Part shown: one piece after another, positions 56,845-64,000 of the stretch
Layout of the letters: each line of letters begins with the position of its first letter
Numbering within the stretch: the first letter of the stretch is position 1
Assembly (NCBI RefSeq): GCF_004357905.1
Contig: NZ_SMTT01000001.1
Coordinates: 304,247-368,246, forward strand
Direction of reading: 5' to 3'
From: Campylobacter lari
GTDB taxonomy: Bacteria > Campylobacterota > Campylobacteria > Campylobacterales > Campylobacteraceae
Length of the DNA: 64,000 bases
The notes under the pieces: generated by a model
What the model was told of the DNA's origin: nothing
What the model saw: only the letters and a program-made list of their open reading frames with translations
Databases searched by the model: none
Program-made: the position numbers and the translations under genes

Positions 56845-58038
56845 ATGACTTATAGGTCTTTACTTAAAAATAATAAAACTTTTCGCCTTTTAGCAATAGT
56901 ACAATTTATAAGTTATTTTGGTGCGTGGTTTTCTCAAGTAGGTGTTTTTACCCTTTTAACCAAAGAACTCGGTGCACCTGCTAATATCATAGGTTTTTCA
57001 GCTATTTTTGTTTTTTTACCTTCTATTATACTTGCACCTATAAATGGGGTTATAGTAGATAGATTTAAACCTAAGAATTTATTACTTACAATGATTAGTA
57101 TTGAAATGATTTCTATTTTTATGTTAATTTTTGTAAATTCTTTAGCCATGCTTTGGTTGTTATACTTTTTAACCTTTGTTCGTATGGCGGTTGCAAGTAT
57201 GTATTTTCAAACAGAAATGTCAGTTTTACCTAAAATTTTAACCCCACAAGAATTAAAACTAGGCAATGAGCTTCATAGTATCATATGGGCTGTATCATAT
57301 GCTTTGGGTATGGGTGCAGCAGGGCTTTTTATAGATCTTTTTGGAGTAAAGCCAGCCTTTATAGCTGATACTTTAATGCTATTTTGTGCTATGCTTATAC
57401 TTAAAACTTTGATTTTACCTAATGAAAAAAATACCACACAAAATAATCTTTTTATATTAATCAAAGAAGGCTTAGTTTATGTATTTAATAATAAAAAAAT
57501 CATTCATTTGATTTTACTTCATGGGGTTGTAGGGATAACTGCTTATGATGTTTTAATCACTCTTTTAGCAGAATATGAATACGCAAAAGTTATTTCCATA
57601 CCTCTAGCCATAGGGCTTTCTAATGCCATAAGAGCCATATCTTTACTTATAGGCCCTTATGTGCTTAGTCCTTATATTAATAAAAACACTTTGGTATATT
57701 TATACTTAGCGCAAGGTGTAGGTATAATGCTTTGGGCTTGCTTGCAATTTAACTTTTATCTTGCTTTTGTAGGCTTGGTAATGGCTGGTTTTTGCACTTC
57801 ATCTTTATGGAGCTATACCTATACACTTTTGCAAAATGATTGCGACAAAAGATACTATGGCAGAGTGATTGCCTACAATGATATGGTATATTTAACCTTT
57901 AGTGCAATTATTGCTTTTTCAACAGGATATTTATTTGAATTTTATGGAATAAAACTAAGTCATTTTACTTTTGGCTTAGGAGTATGTTTTATCTTTGCAG
58001 CAATTTATTGGTGGTGGTTTAATAAAAAATATAATTAA
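56845..58038 (+). CDS. MFS transporter, EntS/MFS_3-like exporter
   Basis: 397 residues, about twelve helices. The opening FRLLAIVQFISYFGAWFSQVGVFTLL and IVDRFKPKNLLL follow the MFS_3 (enterobactin-exporter-like) group rather than the symporter group of cjaB. Export of a small molecule is likely; the substrate is unknown. It ends four bases into the convergent cheR gene. Confidence 0.82.
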   Translation: MTYRSLLKNNKTFRLLAIVQFISYFGAWFSQVGVFTLLTKELGAPANIIGFSAIFVFLPSIILAPINGVIVDRFKPKNLLLTMISIEMISIFMLIFVNSLAMLWLLYFLTFVRMAVASMYFQTEMSVLPKILTPQELKLGNELHSIIWAVSYALGMGAAGLFIDLFGVKPAFIADTLMLFCAMLILKTLILPNEKNTTQNNLFILIKEGLVYVFNNKKIIHLILLHGVVGITAYDVLITLLAEYEYAKVISIPLAIGLSNAIRAISLLIGPYVLSPYINKNTLVYLYLAQGVGIMLWACLQFNFYLAFVGLVMAGFCTSSLWSYTYTLLQNDCDKRYYGRVIAYNDMVYLTFSAIIAFSTGYLFEFYGIKLSHFTFGLGVCFIFAAIYWWWFNKKYN

Positions 58039-58817
58039 TCCACCTTAGAATAATAAACTCCACCTGCTGAAAAGTTTTTTTCAAAATAAGCTGTTTCAGG
58101 CACAAGATCTGACTTTCCTGGGTAAATTCTACCTTCTTTATTCAATATCCTATAAAAACGCTCCATAAGTCTTATTTTAAAATCTTGATCAAAATATATC
58201 ATCATATTTCTTGAAAAAATCACATCAAATTTTCCAAATTTAAATAAAGAATCATCAAAGACATTACAAAGATCAAAACGGCATCTGCAAGCTAGGGTTT
58301 CTTTTTTAAGATGATACATTCTATCTTTTACATCAAAATAACGCGTTTTTTGCATAGTGTTTAATCTAGATACTGAACGCTCTGAATAAATCATTTCATT
58401 ACATTTATCTATCATTTTTTTATTAATATCTATACCAACTATATTCATACCTTTAACAAAATTCTCACTTGCTAAAATAGCTAAAGAATACACTTCTTCG
58501 CCGCTTGAACATGGAGCACAAAGCACATTTACAGGGCGATCAAGAGATTTTATATAAAAAATCACATCTTTTAATTGCTCTAATTCTCTAAAAAAATAAG
58601 TCTCACAAACTGTAATAAAATCCATAGTTTCTTGTTTTAAATTTCTTTGAAACTGCACTTTTTCATTTAATTCACTAAGACTGCTCAAGCCTAATTCTTG
58701 TAAAAATTTAGGAAGTTTAATAGATAATATATCCTTTTTCGCATTTAAGTTATTTCCACTTATTTGCTCTACGATTTTTACAAAATCATTCATTTCATTT
58801 TCTGTAATCTTTATCAT
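58035..58817 (-). CDS. cheR: Chemotaxis methyltransferase CheR
   Basis: SAM-dependent methyltransferase of 260 residues that methylates glutamates of chemoreceptors. SAM-binding CAPCSSGEEVYSLAI and VFSRNMMIYFD are diagnostic; the N-terminal helical domain is present. No C-terminal receptor-tethering pentapeptide domain. It is 11 bases downstream of cheB. Confidence 0.93.
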   Translation of the reverse strand: MIKITENEMNDFVKIVEQISGNNLNAKKDILSIKLPKFLQELGLSSLSELNEKVQFQRNLKQETMDFITVCETYFFRELEQLKDVIFYIKSLDRPVNVLCAPCSSGEEVYSLAILASENFVKGMNIVGIDINKKMIDKCNEMIYSERSVSRLNTMQKTRYFDVKDRMYHLKKETLACRCRFDLCNVFDDSLFKFGKFDVIFSRNMMIYFDQDFKIRLMERFYRILNKEGRIYPGKSDLVPETAYFEKNFSAGGVYYSKVD

Positions 58818-58828
58818 CTTTTTTTGTC

Positions 58829-59380
58829 CTACGATTTGATGAAATTTGTTATTTCTTTTTTGAGTTCTATTAAACTCATAGGTTTTAAATTTGGATTAGT
58901 ATCTCTAGCTTTTTTTGGCATACCATATACTATAGAATCTGCCTCATTTTCGCACAAACACCTTACTCCTGCTTTATAAAGTTCAAACAAAGACTTAGCA
59001 CCATCATCGCCCATTCCTGTCATAATCAAAGCTAAAATTTTATGATATTTGCAAAGATTAACAGCAGAATTAAATAGCACATCAATCCCTGGATTAAAAC
59101 TACTAGTTTCATCTGTAGTATTTAATGTTAAGGTATTGTTGCCACTTAAAATCATATTTCTTTGACAAATATAAATTTTATTTTTCAAAACTTCCTTATC
59201 ACTTGGTATAATCACCTCGCTTAATGCTTCTTTGTTAAATTGATTTACAAAAGAAGGAATAAACGCAGGATTCATATGCTGAGCAATCACTACTGCACAA
59301 TCTTTCAATTCTACATCATTTAGTAAAAACTTTAGTTGGCTTGGGCCACCTGTTGAAGAACCAATTAGTATAAGCTTCAT
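58829..59380 (-). CDS. cheB: Chemoreceptor methylesterase CheB without receiver domain
   Basis: 183 residues, only the catalytic domain: Ser in LIGSSTGGPSQL, His in VIAQHMNPAF, Asp in MTGMGDDGAK. Typical CheB has an N-terminal phosphorylated receiver of about 120 residues; it is absent here, as in C. jejuni, so CheA cannot switch the enzyme by phosphorylation. It removes methyl groups set by CheR. Confidence 0.93.
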   Translation of the reverse strand: MKLILIGSSTGGPSQLKFLLNDVELKDCAVVIAQHMNPAFIPSFVNQFNKEALSEVIIPSDKEVLKNKIYICQRNMILSGNNTLTLNTTDETSSFNPGIDVLFNSAVNLCKYHKILALIMTGMGDDGAKSLFELYKAGVRCLCENEADSIVYGMPKKARDTNPNLKPMSLIELKKEITNFIKS

Positions 59381-59524
59381 TTTTTACCTTAAATAATTAT
59401 TGTTATTATATCAAATAAATATTTGAAAACATAAAAAAATAATTATATATAAGAAAGAAAAATTTTAATTAAATATGATAAAATTAATACTTTAAAATTT
59501 CAAAAATGATAAAGTGAATGTTAA

Positions 59525-59962
59525 ATGTTAAGAGAAAAAATTTATATTGCAAGTGATCATGCTGGTTTTATTTTAAAGCAAGAAATTACTAAATTTTTAC
59601 AAGAAAAAAATATTACTTTTGAAGACTTAGGTCCTTTTAGTGAGGATCGTTGTGATTATCCTGATTATGCACATTTATTAAGCTCTAAAATAAACGAAAA
59701 AAGTTTTGGAATTTTAGTGTGCGGATCAGGAATTGGTATGAGTATAGCAGCAAATCGTCATAAAAATATACGCTGTGCTTTATGTAATGAATCTTTAAGC
59801 GCTAAACTTTCAAGAGAACATAATGATGCAAATGTTTTAGCACTAGGAGCTAGATTAATAGGGGTTGATATGGCTTTTGAAATTATCTCAAATTTTATCA
59901 ACACTTCTTTTAGCGGCGGAAGACATTGCGCAAGAATTAGCAAAATAGAGGAAAGATTATGA
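59525..59962 (+). CDS. rpiB: Ribose-5-phosphate isomerase B
   Basis: 145 residues, pentose phosphate pathway. ASDHAGFILKQ and CGSGIGMSIAANRH (catalytic Cys) identify the RpiB family. It leads a tightly packed rightward operon to ychF. In ATG choice, 59525 fits the family start; an earlier ATG at 59519 is out of frame. Confidence 0.94.
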   Translation: MLREKIYIASDHAGFILKQEITKFLQEKNITFEDLGPFSEDRCDYPDYAHLLSSKINEKSFGILVCGSGIGMSIAANRHKNIRCALCNESLSAKLSREHNDANVLALGARLIGVDMAFEIISNFINTSFSGGRHCARISKIEERL

Positions 59963-60291
59963 TCTTAAGTTGGCTTGTATTAACTGTATTAATTTGTATT
60001 AGTATTTATATGACTATTATGCTACTTTATTATAAAACCCTGCTTCATAAAGAAAAAGTGGCAAAAGAATTTATAAAAAACAACCTTGATGATACTGAAA
60101 TTGTTATTAGAAAACTACAAGTACAACTTCAAAGAAGTTTGGGTAATATTGATATTTTAACTGAAGAATTAAACAAAAGCAAAGCAGACTTAACCTCTCT
60201 TAGAACAAGAAATTCACAATATCGTATTGAAAATGAAAAACTAAGACAAAGAATCAAAGAATTAGAAGCAAAAATAGAGGCATTATTATGA
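59959..60291 (+). CDS. Membrane-anchored coiled-coil protein
   Basis: 110 residues: one N-terminal transmembrane helix (about 3-25), then a long coiled coil (about 30-110, heptad-rich [25 protein letters not shown]). No family recognised beyond conservation at this position in C. jejuni. Overlaps rpiB and apt by four bases. Possibly a scaffold; inference only. Confidence 0.75.
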   Translation: MILSWLVLTVLICISIYMTIMLLYYKTLLHKEKVAKEFIKNNLDDTEIVIRKLQVQLQRSLGNIDILTEELNKSKADLTSLRTRNSQYRIENEKLRQRIKELEAKIEALL

Positions 60292-60827
60292 TAAAAGAGC
60301 AAGATAAAAAATATTTACTAGATAGCATTAGAGCTATTAAAGATTTTCCAAAAGAAGGGATTGTTTTTAGAGATATTACTACTTTATTAAACAACAAAGA
60401 AGCATTTGCGTTTTTAATGGATCATTTAGTTGAAAAATATCAAAACGCAAAGCTTGATTATATCGTTGGTATAGAAAGTAGAGGTTTTATTTTTGGAGCT
60501 GCCTTGAGCGCTAGATTAAGACTTCCTTTTGTGCCCATAAGAAAACCTGGAAAGCTACCTTCAAAATGCTTACAAGAATCTTATAGTTTAGAATATGGCA
60601 GTGATACTATAGAAATTCATATCGATGCTTTTAATAATCAAAAAGCAAATGTTTTACTTATAGATGATCTTATCGCTACAGGTGGCACAGCTATCGCTGC
60701 TGTAAAACTTATAGAAAAACTCAATGCAAAATGTGTTGAAGCTTGTTTTTTACTAGAGTTAAAAGATCTAGATGGTGCTAAAGAATTAGCTAAATTAACT
60801 TCTGTTTATAGTGTTTTAGAGGTATAA
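60288..60827 (+). CDS. apt: Adenine phosphoribosyltransferase
   Basis: Purine salvage enzyme making AMP from adenine and PRPP, 179 residues. PRPP motif [26 protein letters not shown] and [12 protein letters not shown] are diagnostic. In the rpiB-ychF operon. Confidence 0.95.
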   Translation: MIKEQDKKYLLDSIRAIKDFPKEGIVFRDITTLLNNKEAFAFLMDHLVEKYQNAKLDYIVGIESRGFIFGAALSARLRLPFVPIRKPGKLPSKCLQESYSLEYGSDTIEIHIDAFNNQKANVLLIDDLIATGGTAIAAVKLIEKLNAKCVEACFLLELKDLDGAKELAKLTSVYSVLEV

Positions 60828-60828
60828 A

Positions 60829-61422
60829 ATGGAAGAATTTTTAAAACAACTTTTGTATGATTATAAAAATTGGGCTTATATTATTGTGTTTTTATGGTGC
60901 ATACTTGAAGGAGAACTTGCACTTATTTTAGCAGGTATTTTTGCACATGAAGGCCATGTAAATTTAGGACTTATTATTTTTATAGCAGGCTTAGGTGGCT
61001 TTGTAGGCGATCAAATATACTTTTATATAGGAAGATATAACAAAAAATACATTCAGAAAAAACTTCGCACCCAAAGGCGTAAATTTGCCATAGCACATTT
61101 ACTTTTACAGCGTTTTGGTTGGCCTATTATCTTCATACAAAGATATATGTATGGTTTTAGAACTATTATACCTATGAGTATAGGATTAACTCGCTATAGT
61201 GCTAAAAAATTTGCTTTTATCAATCTTATTAGTGCGTGGGCTTGGGCTGCTATAACTATTTTACTTGCATGGTTTTTTGGAAAAGAAATTTGGCTTGCAG
61301 TAGAATGGGCTGGAAATCATTGGTATTTTGCAGTGCCAATTATTGCTGGCTTTTTATTAGCTTTATTTTTAGGAATGAAACAAATAGAAAAATCAATACT
61401 TACAAGAAGGACTCGCAAATGA
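60829..61422 (+). CDS. DedA family membrane protein
   Basis: 197 residues, SNARE-associated/DedA family, four to six helices. EGELALILAGIFAHEG, GDQIYFYIGRY and FIQRYMYGFRTIIPMSIG (with the conserved Arg) are typical. Family members act in lipid carrier recycling or proton-dependent transport. Overlaps pepA by four bases. Confidence 0.9.
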   Translation: MEEFLKQLLYDYKNWAYIIVFLWCILEGELALILAGIFAHEGHVNLGLIIFIAGLGGFVGDQIYFYIGRYNKKYIQKKLRTQRRKFAIAHLLLQRFGWPIIFIQRYMYGFRTIIPMSIGLTRYSAKKFAFINLISAWAWAAITILLAWFFGKEIWLAVEWAGNHWYFAVPIIAGFLLALFLGMKQIEKSILTRRTRK

Positions 61423-62870
61423 CTTTTAATTTTATAGAAGAAAATATCGGCTCTATAAATGCTGATTTTGAAATCATTTTAATACAAGATAAAAAAATAG
61501 AACAATACACTCAAAGTCAAGAACTTTTCAAGCTTTCAAGCTATAAAGGTGAAGGAATTTGCATAGATATGCAAAATAAAATTCTTTACAGTGAACTTAA
61601 AAGCTTAGAATATGAAGATATAAGGCTTGCTTTTGCAAATGCATACAAAGCTTTAAAAAAACTTGAAATTCAAAGCGTAAAAACAAAAAGTGTCATAGGA
61701 AAATGTGTAGTAAATAGCTTTAATGCTATGATTCAAGGATTTACTTTTGGTGCTTATGAATTTAACAAATACAAAAAAGAAAAAACACCAAGCAAATTAG
61801 AAAATATCTTCATTGCAAAAGATGAAATCAATGACAAAACATACAACCTAGAAGAAGCTTGCATAGGTATAAACTATGGTCAAATTTTTTCAAATGCTTG
61901 TGATTTTGCAAAAAATATCGTTAATGAAATCCCACAAATTTACACTCCTGCCAAAATGGCCGAAGATGCGCTTGAACTGAGCCAAAATAATTCTAATATT
62001 TCATGTAAAATTTATGAAAGCGATTTCTTAGAGCAAGAAAAAATGCAAGCATTTTTAGCAGTAAATCGTGCTTCAATTCATCCTCCAAAACTCATTCATC
62101 TTTCTTATAAACCACAAAATCCAAAAATGAAAGTAGTGTTTGTAGGTAAAGGGCTAACTTATGATAGTGGTGGACTTAGTTTAAAACCTGCTGATTACAT
62201 GCTAACGATGAAATCAGATAAAAGCGGCGGTGCGGCTGCAATGGCTATTATTAAAGGTGCAAGCGAGTTAAACCTTGATATAGAAGTTCATTCTATCATC
62301 GGCGCAACTGAAAACATGATAGGCGGAAATGCTTACAAGCCTGATGATGTGCTTATTTCAAGAGAAGGTGTGAGTATAGAGGTTAGAAATACCGACGCAG
62401 AAGGAAGATTAGTTTTAGCAGATTGTCTTTCGCTTGCTCAAGATCTAAAACCTGATTTATTAATAGATCTTGCTACTTTAACTGGAGCTTGCGTAGTAGG
62501 ACTTGGAGAATACACAAGTGCCATTATGGGAAATAATGAAGATTTGCAAAATGAATTTTATAAAATAAGTAAAAAAAGTGGAGATTTAGCTACTATTTTA
62601 CATTTTAATCCGCACTTAAAAGAGCTTATAAAATCAAACATAGCAGATGTTAGTAATACCTCTTCAAGTCGTTATGGCGGGGCCATTACTGCGGGATTAT
62701 TTTTAAATTCTTTCATTAGAGAAGAATACAAAGACAAATGGCTACATTTAGACATTGCAGGACCAGCTTATTTAGAAAAAGCTTGGGGTTATCACTGTTT
62801 TGGTGCAACCGGAGCAGGTGTTAGAATGTGCCTTTCATATTTACTTTATCTTTCAAGGAAACAAAAATGA
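61419..62870 (+). CDS. pepA: Leucyl aminopeptidase PepA
   Basis: M17 two-zinc aminopeptidase, 483 residues, hexameric, releasing N-terminal amino acids from peptides. Metal and active-site motifs GKGLTYDSGGLSLKP, MKSDKSGGAAAM and NTDAEGRLVLAD. The open frame extends upstream to 61236, but that part is the shifted dedA sequence; ATG 61419 gives the correct N-terminus and an ATGA overlap with dedA. Important where amino acids are the carbon source. Confidence 0.94.
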   Translation: MTFNFIEENIGSINADFEIILIQDKKIEQYTQSQELFKLSSYKGEGICIDMQNKILYSELKSLEYEDIRLAFANAYKALKKLEIQSVKTKSVIGKCVVNSFNAMIQGFTFGAYEFNKYKKEKTPSKLENIFIAKDEINDKTYNLEEACIGINYGQIFSNACDFAKNIVNEIPQIYTPAKMAEDALELSQNNSNISCKIYESDFLEQEKMQAFLAVNRASIHPPKLIHLSYKPQNPKMKVVFVGKGLTYDSGGLSLKPADYMLTMKSDKSGGAAAMAIIKGASELNLDIEVHSIIGATENMIGGNAYKPDDVLISREGVSIEVRNTDAEGRLVLADCLSLAQDLKPDLLIDLATLTGACVVGLGEYTSAIMGNNEDLQNEFYKISKKSGDLATILHFNPHLKELIKSNIADVSNTSSSRYGGAITAGLFLNSFIREEYKDKWLHLDIAGPAYLEKAWGYHCFGATGAGVRMCLSYLLYLSRKQK

Positions 62871-63967
62871 GTTTATCAGTTGGTATAGTAGGACTTCCAA
62901 ATGTTGGAAAATCTACCACTTTTAACGCTCTAACAAGAGCACAAAATGCTGAAAGTGCAAACTATCCATTTTGCACCATAGAACCAAACAAAGCAGTGGT
63001 ACCTGTGCCTGATCATCGCTTAAAAGAACTAGCAAAAATTGTTAATCCACAAAAAATTATACGCTCAAATATAGAATTTGTTGATATAGCAGGCTTAGTA
63101 GCAGGAGCTAGCAAAGGCGAGGGCTTGGGTAATAAATTTTTATCTAACATACGCGAAACAGAGATGATTTTACATATTGTGCGTTGTTTTGATGATGAAA
63201 ATATCACCCATGTTGCGGGCAGTGTTGATCCTGTGCGTGATGTACAAATCATAGAAACAGAACTTATACTAGCAGATATAGAACAACTTAGCAAAAAAAT
63301 AGAAAAACTCACTAAAGGTGCAAAGGCCAATGAAAAAGGTGCAAAAGAAAGTTTAGCTTTAGCTAATGAACTTTTAGAGCATTTAAATCAAAATAATAGC
63401 GCAAGTTCTTTTGCTAATAAAAATGAAATCTATCATGCTCTTATAAAAGAACTAAGATTGCTTTCAGCTAAAGAAGTGATATATGGAGCAAATGTAGATG
63501 AGAATTCGCTTTTAGAAGATAATGAATTTGTAAAAGATCTTAAAGAATTTGCAGCAAAATCAGGCCATGAAGTAATCAAACTTTGCTCTAAAATAGAAGA
63601 AGAAATGATAGCTTTAAGCGATGAAGAAAATTATGAATTTTTAAAATCTTTAGGTATAGAAAGTAGCGGGCTTGAAGTAGTTATACGCACAGCATTTTCA
63701 AAGCTAAACTTGATTAGCTATTTTACAGCAGGTCAAGTAGAAGTTAGATCATGGACTATACAAAGAGGTTGGAAAGCACCAAAAGCAGCAAGCGTGATCC
63801 ATAATGACTTTGAAAAAGGTTTTATCAAAGCTGAAGTAATTTCTTATGAGGATTATATCGCTTGCAAAGGCGAAAGTGGTGCTAAAGAAGCAGGAAAACT
63901 ACGCCTTGAAGGGAAAGATTATATCGTACAAGATGGCGATGTAATGCATTTTAGATTTAATGTTTAA
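62867..63967 (+). CDS. ychF: Redox-regulated ATPase YchF
   Basis: Obg-family P-loop protein of 366 residues that prefers [33 protein letters not shown] and the C-terminal TGS domain ([22 protein letters not shown]). The frame is open from 62828, but ATG 62867 starts the conserved [11 protein letters not shown] and has AAGGAAAC before it. ATGA overlap with pepA. Binds ribosomes and responds to oxidative stress in other bacteria. Confidence 0.95.
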   Translation: MSLSVGIVGLPNVGKSTTFNALTRAQNAESANYPFCTIEPNKAVVPVPDHRLKELAKIVNPQKIIRSNIEFVDIAGLVAGASKGEGLGNKFLSNIRETEMILHIVRCFDDENITHVAGSVDPVRDVQIIETELILADIEQLSKKIEKLTKGAKANEKGAKESLALANELLEHLNQNNSASSFANKNEIYHALIKELRLLSAKEVIYGANVDENSLLEDNEFVKDLKEFAAKSGHEVIKLCSKIEEEMIALSDEENYEFLKSLGIESSGLEVVIRTAFSKLNLISYFTAGQVEVRSWTIQRGWKAPKAASVIHNDFEKGFIKAEVISYEDYIACKGESGAKEAGKLRLEGKDYIVQDGDVMHFRFNV

Positions 63968-63972
63968 TTTCA

Positions 63973-63997
63973 ATTGCAAGCTAAAACAGCTTGCAAT
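63973..63997 (+). terminator. Terminator after ychF
   Basis: Perfect 10-bp stem ATTGCAAGCT / AGCTTGCAAT, loop AAAAC, just after the ychF stop. The T-tract, if any, lies beyond the window end. It closes the rpiB-ychF operon. Confidence 0.7.
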
Positions 63998-64000
63998 CTC

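Noticed and set aside
61236..61418. N-terminal extension of PepA
   Set aside because: It is dedA read in another frame; ATG 61419 gives the family N-terminus.
62828..62866. N-terminal extension of YchF
   Set aside because: Lies within pepA and precedes the conserved MSLSVGIVG start.

Overview
The window is chromosomal DNA of a Campylobacter, most likely of the C. lari group. The sequence is very AT-rich, genes are packed with 4-11 bp overlaps, and blocks of genes follow the order I remember from C. jejuni: metG-fbp-mobB-slt-yggT-gltX, clpB/ctpA-purC-purS-purQ-plsC-crcB-htpG, hydABCD, mog-ftsH-like-mtaB-mscS-aroB, mqnC-M16-recG, and cheR/cheB/rpiB-apt-dedA-pepA-ychF. All comparisons with C. 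jejuni are from memory and no search was run. I see no rRNA, tRNA, CRISPR array, insertion sequence or prophage.

Layout. 1-5 kb: a frameshifted EamA-type exporter, the xerH recombinase with a racemase, a small basic protein, a 420-bp AT-rich gap, sixA with a rhomboid protease, and a PepSY-like periplasmic protein. 5-16 kb: ybeY, queC, yceI, an AcfC-like binding protein, then the metG-to-gltX block. 16-20.5 kb: a second PepSY-like gene and the membrane-bound uptake [NiFe] hydrogenase hydABCD with its maturation protease. 20.7-31.2 kb: clpB facing ctpA, purine genes, plsC, crcB, htpG and two rhodaneses. 31.2-38.6 kb: mog, an FtsH-like ATPase without its protease motif, mtaB, an MscS channel, aroB and a TrkA-like protein. 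38.6-47.6 kb: the accessory part, a surface-protein locus. 47.9-56.7 kb: one long leftward run from mqnC to cjaB. 56.8-64 kb: an MFS exporter, cheR/cheB, and a rightward operon from rpiB to ychF.

The most notable region is 38.6-47.6 kb. It holds a two-partner secretion pair (TpsB transporter and TpsA exoprotein) preceded by a long beta-helix-like passenger protein without a visible barrel. The passenger's true start lies upstream of a G10 tract at 47593-47602. With ten G the frame closes after 16 codons. With nine or twelve G it opens into an 870-residue protein with a signal peptide. This is a phase-variable surface locus, present here in the OFF state, and the switch may also affect the downstream tpsA by polarity.

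Other points: the clpB promoter is a perfect sigma70 consensus overlapped by an HspR (HAIR)-like operator; the two PepSY-like genes share promoter geometry; and two proteins of protease families (FtsH-like and M16) have lost their zinc motifs.
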